Source: Ciborinia camelliae (Eukaryota > Ascomycota > Leotiomycetes > Helotiales > Sclerotiniaceae). From it: a DNA stretch of 64,000 nucleotides. The notes below the pieces were generated by a model. It did no database searches, was not told the origin of the DNA, and saw only the letters and a list, made by a program, of their open reading frames with translations. Every line of letters starts with the position of its first letter. The first letter of the stretch is position 1. The translations under genes and the position numbers were made by a program. The stretch covers positions 567,052 through 631,051 of the forward strand of contig JANPYM010000014.1 of the NCBI GenBank assembly GCA_025890175.1, read 5' to 3'. Positions 57,864-64,000 of this stretch are shown piece after piece.

Positions 57864-59065
57864 CTATTTTCCCCCCTCCTCCTCCCATTGACCTTTAACT
57901 TTCTCACCCATCAACAATTCCCTAACATTCAACCTCGCACTCCAAACCACATTCTCCGTGATCCCCTTCTCCCTCACCTCCCCCTTTCCAGCGACACTTC
58001 CAACCTTCTGAATATCCGAATCTCCACCAATCCACCCTCTAGCCTTATGATGATGAAATAATCCCGGCGTAACACTCACGCATCTCATGCCCAGCCTCTT
58101 CTTATCTCTTCCCCACCTACATAACCCCGCCAACGCATTATCAAACGGTCCAGCCAATTTGTCCACACTCAAATCCCAAAGAACCTTTCTCGCCCCCTGT
58201 TGACTCAACGCATACGCAAATGTACAAATGGGTCCTCCGGTCGTGTGAACCCATCTCGTATACGGATTTTGCGTCGCGTTTTGAAACCCTTTGAAATGTG
58301 CCGGTGGGGAGACCGTGGGGTCGGAGGTTATGATGTATTTTCGAGAGAGATGTGCGATTTCGGGGGAGGAGGAGGAGAGTTTTTGATATTCGTCCAGAGT
58401 TTCGGGGAATACTTCGCCGCAGTGGCCGAGCCAGAGTAAATCCCAATTATCGCCGTAGGGAGAAATGAGGTGTGCGGGTGTGATGGAGGGGTATTGGATG
58501 AATTGGGAGCCAGCTGCAAAGGTAAGGAGTTGAGTTTTTAAACGAGTGTCCCAGTCCATGTCATCTTCGAGTATCAACGCACTGGTTAGGTTTTGTTCGA
58601 CGATTCTGCAGAAGAGGGTTGAAGTTAGCTTGTGTGCATGTTAGAAGGAAATGAATGCATGTATGGGGAAGAAACATACTTCCTAACAGCATTCATATGT
58701 CCCCTCCAACTCCCCAAATTCGACTCCCATAACTTCACTCTATCAGTACCATATGGTACAGCCTTATCAATAACTGTCTCACCCCTCACTCCATCAACCC
58801 ATTCAATCTTAAACCCCGTCAAGCTACTAATCAAAGTAAGAGCATCCCTCTTATCACTTCTTTCCGGTAAACCCACTGCGAATATTTTCTGGAATCCGAG
58901 GGTACTGTTTGAAATATCGGAAAATCCATGAACTGGTCTGTATTTCTGGAGAAGATTGGAGGAATAATGCGTTAAGTAAGAAGGCGTGGAAGTATTAAGG
59001 AAGACGAAGAATAGGAGAATACTGATGCAGAGGATAGTGAAGGGGAAGGCGCGAAAATGTATCAT
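57864..59065 (-). CDS. GT25-like glycosyltransferase, type II membrane protein
   Basis: Two exons: 58680-59065 and 57864-58605, joined by a 74-bp GT-AG intron, give 375 aa. The N-terminus has a short tail and one hydrophobic segment at about 8-25 (PFTILCISILLFFVFL), expected to anchor the enzyme in the ER or Golgi. The catalytic region shows KIFAVGLPERSDKRDAL, SWRGHMNAVRK and an acidic LILEDDMDWD motif, as in glycosyltransferase family 25 proteins, where the acidic residues bind a metal and the nucleotide sugar. Later segments include GDNWDLLWLGHCG and TTGGPICTFAYALSQQGARKVL. Acceptor and sugar are unknown. Fungal members of this group remain poorly characterised. Confidence 0.82.
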
Positions 59066-60591
59066 CTTGGTGGTTTATGAAATGTTTCAGTTGAGAAGAG
59101 AGAGCGTGAATCGTGAGTCGCCAATCGCCAGTGAATCGTAAGTATTGTACAAAGATTTGTTTGATATTTAGACAAACATTGATCTGAAGTTGAGGAGAGA
59201 GAAACTTTGGAATGGAGATAGGATGAAAACAAAAAGTGAAGTGAGGTGATGCAATCAATCTCGAGTACTAAATAAATTTCAAACGAAGAAGAGATGCACC
59301 TTCCCGTCATGTCAAGGTTTGCAGCCAATTCCCAGGTTCTCTAACCACACTTGGTGGAAAAAAGAAAATAATTTAATGAAATAAGAAAGAAATAGAATTT
59401 GATTTGATTTGGATAAAATGATTATGATATCAAGTTTTCTGTGACACTTGGAGCTTTATTTTCATCATCGACTGTCAAATTTTGGAGCTTGTCAATTTTG
59501 GACTCGACTTCATATATCGGGATCTCGTCCCAGATATGCGGGAGGTTGCATGCTGTGTTCGATCAAGGTAACACGCAATGCTCAAAGCCATACTGTGAGC
59601 CATCACTCACAAAGCAGTACGAGGTTACATCCTGCATTTATTTCGGCTTGTATATTTGGCTAAAACTTGTTGGTTACTCGGAGAACTGTGATGGGCATTA
59701 TGTTGATTTGATTTCTCTCGACGTTTATTTCTCTTGCTCACCTACCATGATTCTGATATCCCGATAATGTCTCGATCTCCTTATATCTCAAAGGTTCATT
59801 CAAGATAACACATACCTACTTATCCGAAGAATAAGGAAGGTTCTTCTGATACCGTTGAAAAAAATATTCGGCTCAAGTCCAAGGAAAGAAACGCAAGTAC
59901 CTTCAATGCGATTAAAGAGTTGAGGTTTAGCCTTCTTGCGTCCCAATTCCTTCCAGATCAATATGCACAGGATGTGAACTCTGCTGTCTGCTGAGGACGA
60001 CTGTGTGAGGACCGTTAGCAAGAATATCTATCATCAGAAACTTCTAGCGGAGTGAAGTGAAGTCAAGTGAAGAGTAGACGGATAGGGGGAGGATTCTGGA
60101 GAGGAGATTATGGGAGATGGGAGATGGGAGATGGGAGATGGGAGATGGGAGATGGGAGATGGGAGATGGGAGATGGGAGATGGGAGATGGGAGATGGGAG
60201 ATGGGAGATGGGAGATGGGAGATGGGAGATGGGAGATTTATATAAAGATTTTGATTCAGATAAATTTTGGTTTAGTTTGGTTTTAATGATTGTATTGATT
60301 ATAAATGGGTATGCTAGAGAGGGGATCGAGGGCAGTGAGGGAGGGCTGCGGAGATGAGATGGGATGGGATTGCGGGTAGAATCTTGAATCTTCGGGCTAC
60401 CTTATCTGGTAGGGTCTTAGAGTGTGAAGAAGGGGAAGGGGAAGGGGAAGGAAAAAGATGATGAAGTGGTAAAATGGTAAAGTTGTTTTAATATATGGAA
60501 TGATTGAGTGTTGATTCACTCGGGATTTCTAGGAAAGTTTATCATAAAGGAGAGTAAAGGAATAGGGAGAGAGTGTTATTATTGTCTATAA
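59066..60591. other. Intergenic with a G-rich heptamer array
   Basis: No gene is supported. The array at 60114-60237 dominates, and GAAGGGGAAGGGG repeats lie near 60429-60450. The frame 60067-60357 is the translation of the array. Confidence 0.5.
60114..60237 (+). repeat. (ATGGGAG)n array, about 17 copies
   Basis: About 17 perfect head-to-tail copies of the 7-bp unit. Each supplies one GGG run spaced by four bases on the plus strand, so the tract can in principle form G-quadruplexes. Confidence 0.9.
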
Positions 60592-61584
60592 TTAACAGGG
60601 TAGCTTAACACTTTTGGACAGGCAGCAGTGTGTAGAACGACAATCCTTACACATTTCTGGCCTTTGTACATCCCCTACAAAGCACTCTAAAATCCTTGTC
60701 TCGCAAATCATCTCTTGGATAGGAGCAATGATGACTCTTCTCCTCTCGTCTGCCCGAATAAACGAGTCGCTCTGTTCCTTCAAAATCTCTTCAATCCACC
60801 ATTCCAACTCTGCGCGTTTATTCCAAATTCTTTTTTCATTGGCGATTTTTCGGCAGTCTTTATGAACATATCCACCTGTTATAATCAATTGCATCTTCCA
60901 CGCAAGCCATCGACCAAATTGGTAGCTGAAGAGGGACCAGAGGATAAAAGTACCGGCGGAAAATCCAAGAAGGTAAAACTCGGGCCTCCCGTACGTAAAG
61001 AAGTTGCGGGCATCATCCCAACTTTCAATATCGATGCGAATAAGGACAGTGACCAGAAAAGTGCACATGCCCCACATGGAAACAAGATATACAACATCGC
61101 GAGGATCAATAAAGTGAGAAATTCCTTGTCGTGAACCGGAGATGCAGGTTGCAAAGCGTTCTTTTAGGAGTTGGACTTCTCTTCTTGCACGCTCCGGTGA
61201 CCACGGTTTCCTGTAAAAATACCCAAAGGGAAAGTTGGCGCCGAATTTTTCATTATAAGAATTGAGATAGGCGCGAAGCTTGGTGATCTTTTCGGAGCGC
61301 GTGACATCTTTTCCCCCGATCACCGCGTAGTAATCGCGGCAACCCTGCTTCGTCATGGTTCTGTCAGTATTCCTTCCAACGAGGAGAAATATGAAAGGAA
61401 TAAGCAAAGACATAAGCCAGATACTGTTAGCTACTGAGCTGGTGGTGTAGATGTTGTATCGCGGGTTCATGTAGTATATAGTTGCTGATAGACAGAAAAG
61501 AGGCAAGAGTGGATAAATAATAAAAGCGAGAGGATTTGGGACTCGAGAACGTTTGTCCTCAGGTTTGAGTTTAGGAAGCTCCAT
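60592..61584 (-). CDS. Unrecognised four-helix membrane protein with Cys-rich C-terminus
   Basis: A single-exon frame. I take the ATG at 61584 (MELPKLKPEDKRSRVPNP), giving 330 aa. The frame stays open for 61 further codons upstream but these are His/Thr and Tyr repeats from a GTGTGG microsatellite and are unlikely to be coding. Hydrophobic segments lie at about 18-38, 52-71, 162-183 and 203-222, so four membrane helices are likely, with a basic loop of about 90 residues between helices two and three. The C-terminal 20 residues contain five Cys (MCKDCRSTHCCLSKSVKLPC), possibly metal binding or lipidated. I do not recognise the family. A TTAGGG tract lies about 300 bp upstream of the start. Confidence 0.65.
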   Translation of the reverse strand: MELPKLKPEDKRSRVPNPLAFIIYPLLPLFCLSATIYYMNPRYNIYTTSSVANSIWLMSLLIPFIFLLVGRNTDRTMTKQGCRDYYAVIGGKDVTRSEKITKLRAYLNSYNEKFGANFPFGYFYRKPWSPERARREVQLLKERFATCISGSRQGISHFIDPRDVVYLVSMWGMCTFLVTVLIRIDIESWDDARNFFTYGRPEFYLLGFSAGTFILWSLFSYQFGRWLAWKMQLIITGGYVHKDCRKIANEKRIWNKRAELEWWIEEILKEQSDSFIRADERRRVIIAPIQEMICETRILECFVGDVQRPEMCKDCRSTHCCLSKSVKLPC

Positions 61585-62590
61585 AATGCGGTCGTGTTGG
61601 AAATTTGAGGCTGGTGATCCAGAAAAAGATATGTAGGTAGGTAGATAGGTAGATAGGTATGCTGTATGCTTTTTGTGGGTGTGGGTGTGGGTGTGGGGGC
61701 GGGGCACGATATTTATAACATTTGAATTGTTCGGAAACTTAACCGAGTGGGCTAAGATTAGCGCCACACTCTAGCCTTCCCCACAATCCTAAACGTCATC
61801 ATAAATCGATGATGCATCACCATTGTATCTGCACCACTTCATATGTGAATTTTTCTCCTTTCTTCCTCCCCTCCTCTCCTTAGGGTTAGGGTTAGGGTTA
61901 CTAAACTCATGGGACCGCCCAGAATCCTCCCTGGCGAGGATTCGGTTTAATCGTTCTTTAATAATATCGGTCCCATATCCAGATCCGTTCCACCTGGGAT
62001 ATTTCTATCCTGCGAATTTCTCCAAGCGGAGACCAGTGAATTGGTCTTACCAATTCGTATACACAAAAAGCAACAGGAAAAAACCCGAAAGAAGTCTATT
62101 GCGAGGGAGAATTTAGACATGCGAATTCCCAGCCCAGTATTCACCAGTCCCCATAGATCCAGGTAGAGAGACACGAAGAAGAACAAGTGGGAGAGAGTTT
62201 TGCTCGATCTCCCAAAACACTCACACACCCAAAATATAATTTGGGCAACAGACTCATGTAAAAAGAAGGCCAGATCGGCCGAGATCATTTGATGGTTTGA
62301 GAAGATGACCATATTCAAACAAAAAGAGAAATTGTATCTTGTTGTTGCTGTTGTTTTTCCTGAGCTGAGTTGAAGAAGTACGTTTTGTAATGGTAAATTT
62401 CACTATTCTCTATGGTTCCTTTTGGTTTCAGACAATTGTGCCTTTTTGTATGTTGCAACCAAATCCTCGTTCCTTCCCTTTTAGCATTTATTCTTAATGA
62501 ATGCATTATCCATTTGGATGATCGAATACCCGAATATTTTGAGGCCAACCCTGAAGTAGTTCCATCAGGATTTGAAAATTTGAAGTGTTT
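61585..62590. other. Intergenic region with interstitial telomeric tract
   Basis: Contains GTGTGGGT microsatellites (about 61672-61700), GTAGATAG repeats (about 61634-61658) and the TTAGGG tract at 61880-61900. Frames at 61823-62318 have no domain. Confidence 0.5.
61880..61900 (+). repeat. Interstitial TTAGGG tract (3.5 units)
   Basis: Three perfect TTAGGG units plus TTA, the telomeric repeat of filamentous ascomycetes, inside the chromosome. Confidence 0.9.
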
Positions 62591-62960
62591 TCAATGTTTG
62601 AAATTCTCTGGATGATTGAGATTCCCTGAATGATTAAGATTTTCTGAATAATTAAGATTTTCTAAATAATTAAGATTCTCTAAATATTTGAAATTCTTTG
62701 AATGATTAAGATTCTCTGAATAATTGAGATCTTCTGAATAATTGAGATTCTCTAAATGTTTGAGATTCTCTAAATGTTTGAGATTCTCTAAATGTTTGAG
62801 ATTCTCTAAATGTTTGAGATTCCCTGAATTATTAAGATTTTCTAAATGTTGGAAATCCTTTGATTGTTGAAAATCTTGTGAATGTTTAAACGTTTGAAAT
62901 CTTTTGAGTGCTTCAAAATCTCTGAATGTCGGAAATTGTGTAAGTTTTGGAGATTCTCTG
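62591..62960. repeat. Diverged 18-bp tandem array, about 20 units
   Basis: Plus-strand units resemble TTGAGATTCTCTAAATGT. Four adjacent units near 62750-62820 are nearly identical and the rest diverge gradually toward both ends. Confidence 0.85.
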
Positions 62961-62980
62961 AATGTTGGAAATTGACTCAT
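62591..62980 (-). CDS. Possible repeat-encoded protein of six-residue units
   Basis: A 129-codon frame with a true ATG at 62980 (MSQFPTFRESPKLTQFPTFRDF). The whole frame is built from a diverged 18-bp tandem unit, so the protein is a run of six-residue units that drift from FPTFR/DFEALK types to HLENLK and YSENLN types. No stop occurs on this strand over about 20 units, while the plus strand is full of TGA and TAA. That could be selection or simply a by-product of period 18. No family is recognised and there is no signal or membrane segment. Confidence 0.3.
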   Translation of the reverse strand: MSQFPTFRESPKLTQFPTFRDFEALKRFQTFKHSQDFQQSKDFQHLENLNNSGNLKHLENLKHLENLKHLENLKHLENLNYSEDLNYSENLNHSKNFKYLENLNYLENLNYSENLNHSGNLNHPENFKH

Positions 62981-63243
62981 GGATTGAATGTGTTGGTATC
63001 ATCATAGGTGGTGAAGACGGATTATACTATAAGATCGTAATGTATTCGGCTTGTTTTTCTAAGCTATACTATGCTACAGCTTTTACCTATATGTGCCCGC
63101 TAGCGCATGCACTAGCTGCTATCCAGCGCAAGAAAGAGCTAACAATGCAAAAAAGTCACTCGGAGGAACACCATTCACTCCAACCATGAGCGGATTATAA
63201 TTATATCGCCGCTACTGAATCCATGGACTTTCTGCTCGCCAGC
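62981..63243. other. Short intergenic stretch
   Basis: No supported gene between the repeat frame and the NmrA-like gene. Confidence 0.4.
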
Positions 63244-64000
63244 TTACAACCTTGGTTCTCCAAGCGACATATCAACTGCGATCAATCTGCGAAGCGCCAT
63301 TTCTGTGCTCACTAAGTCGCCTTCTGACTCACCCACTTTCAAGCCCAAGTCTTGCATCGTCACAATTTTTGCATCCTTTTTTGACCAAGCCTCCTCTCCC
63401 AGTTGCTCCAAAACTTTCAACATCAAGCCCATCTCACCCCCTAATCCAGGCCATAGTAGGTTGACTGCCTCCAAGTCACTCTGCACATAAACCGCGTTAA
63501 TATCCTGACCGTGTTTCTCCGCAACTAGCTTAGCCCACAATCGCAACAGCTCGCCATTTTCCAACCAGTCCGTGACAGCAAATACATATGATACAGGTGA
63601 ACATAACTCGGGTCTCGCCAACATCCTTTCCACCACCAGTCCGATATTGGTGTTGTGATCTCCAACCATGGGCACAATCGTTTGCTTGTTTACCGCCTGG
63701 ACCCAGATGTATTTTTCGGCACTCGCAAGATAATTGAATGTGAAATTTGGATATTGCACATTCTCGGTATAAAAGCCGCCCCATAGAAAAGTTGTTTTTT
63801 CTGCCAGTGACGGATGGGAATCGATGATGTACTCGTCCACTAAGGCCTTGCCGTCCATGTGTGGAACAGTAATTCTGCCACCAGACAACACCGATGCTGA
63901 TGGAAGCGTGGACCAGATGAACTTTTTGAGAGTCGGGATAGCAGCTACTGCATCGACAATATTTTTACCCTGTGTCACCTCCCGGTGTGTATCACCACCA
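63244..64000 (-). CDS. NmrA-like family protein, 5' partial
   Basis: The frame is open through the right edge of the window, so the start and the N-terminal NAD(P)-binding Rossmann motif lie outside. About 251 codons are visible, ending with TGA at 63244-63246. The segment resembles NmrA-like/isoflavone-reductase-like proteins: NIVDAVAAIPTLKKFIWSTLPSAS, the HMDGKALVDEYI helix, and a region near FLWGGFYTENV. Such proteins are NAD(P)-binding redox sensors or reductases, such as the nitrogen metabolite repressor NmrA. Whether this one is a regulator or an enzyme cannot be said without the N-terminus. Confidence 0.75.
   Translation of the reverse strand, partial: GGDTHREVTQGKNIVDAVAAIPTLKKFIWSTLPSASVLSGGRITVPHMDGKALVDEYIIDSHPSLAEKTTFLWGGFYTENVQYPNFTFNYLASAEKYIWVQAVNKQTIVPMVGDHNTNIGLVVERMLARPELCSPVSYVFAVTDWLENGELLRLWAKLVAEKHGQDINAVYVQSDLEAVNLLWPGLGGEMGLMLKVLEQLGEEAWSKKDAKIVTMQDLGLKVGESEGDLVSTEMALRRLIAVDMSLGEPRL

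Noticed and set aside
60067..60357. Frame with repeated RWEMGDG
   Set aside because: Translation of the ATGGGAG array only.

Overview
The window looks like nuclear DNA of a filamentous ascomycete. It has short GT-AG introns of about 50 to 300 bp, a sterol glucosyltransferase of the ATG26 type, a DIM-2-type DNA methyltransferase, NLR and DUF3435 relics, and AT-rich spacers full of TACCTAGGTA-like microsatellites. Gene content and texture suggest a leotiomycete, probably Sclerotiniaceae (Botrytis or Sclerotinia relatives). That placement is inference from remembered family features, not a search result. I saw no tRNA, rRNA, CRISPR or prokaryotic feature.

Layout. 0-4 kb: the 3' part of an adhesin-like gene and an AIM6-like gene. 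4-9.4 kb: microsatellite-rich spacer holding the four-exon complex I subunit NDUFA13/GRIM-19 and a 10-N assembly gap. 9.4-22.5 kb, all minus strand: FCP1 (RNA polymerase II CTD phosphatase), ATG26 and the WD40 protein CMR1. 22.7-30.4 kb, plus strand: a mitochondrial Mtf2-like protein with two in-frame minisatellites, then an intronless DIM-2-like methyltransferase. 34.5-41.2 kb, plus strand: a DUF3602-like protein, a NYN-domain protein and a three-exon lipoxygenase. 41.2-49 kb: an accessory island with a DUF3435 relic, an unrecognised 445-aa gene, a truncated Ty1/copia element with a probable 5' LTR, and a broken NACHT/NLR fragment. 49.8-59.1 kb: VID27 and the mitochondrial ribosomal protein S17 diverge, followed by a SAP1-like AAA ATPase and a GT25-like glycosyltransferase. 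60-64 kb: a G-rich heptamer array, a four-helix membrane protein, an interstitial TTAGGG tract, an 18-bp periodic array and the end of a NmrA-like gene.

Most genes are ordinary housekeeping genes and are not linked in one pathway. The only functional theme I can defend is genome defence: a DIM-2-type methyltransferase lies about 20 kb from transposon relics whose nonsense codons fit C-to-T decay of the RIP type. I do not see a convincing new multi-gene system. The best second looks are the minus-strand ORF made of 18-bp repeats, the interstitial telomeric tract, the GC-AG intron in FCP1, the copia/NLR junction, the 26-bp perfect palindrome, and the false duplication around the N gap. Exon coordinates were derived by hand from splice consensus and reading-frame continuity.
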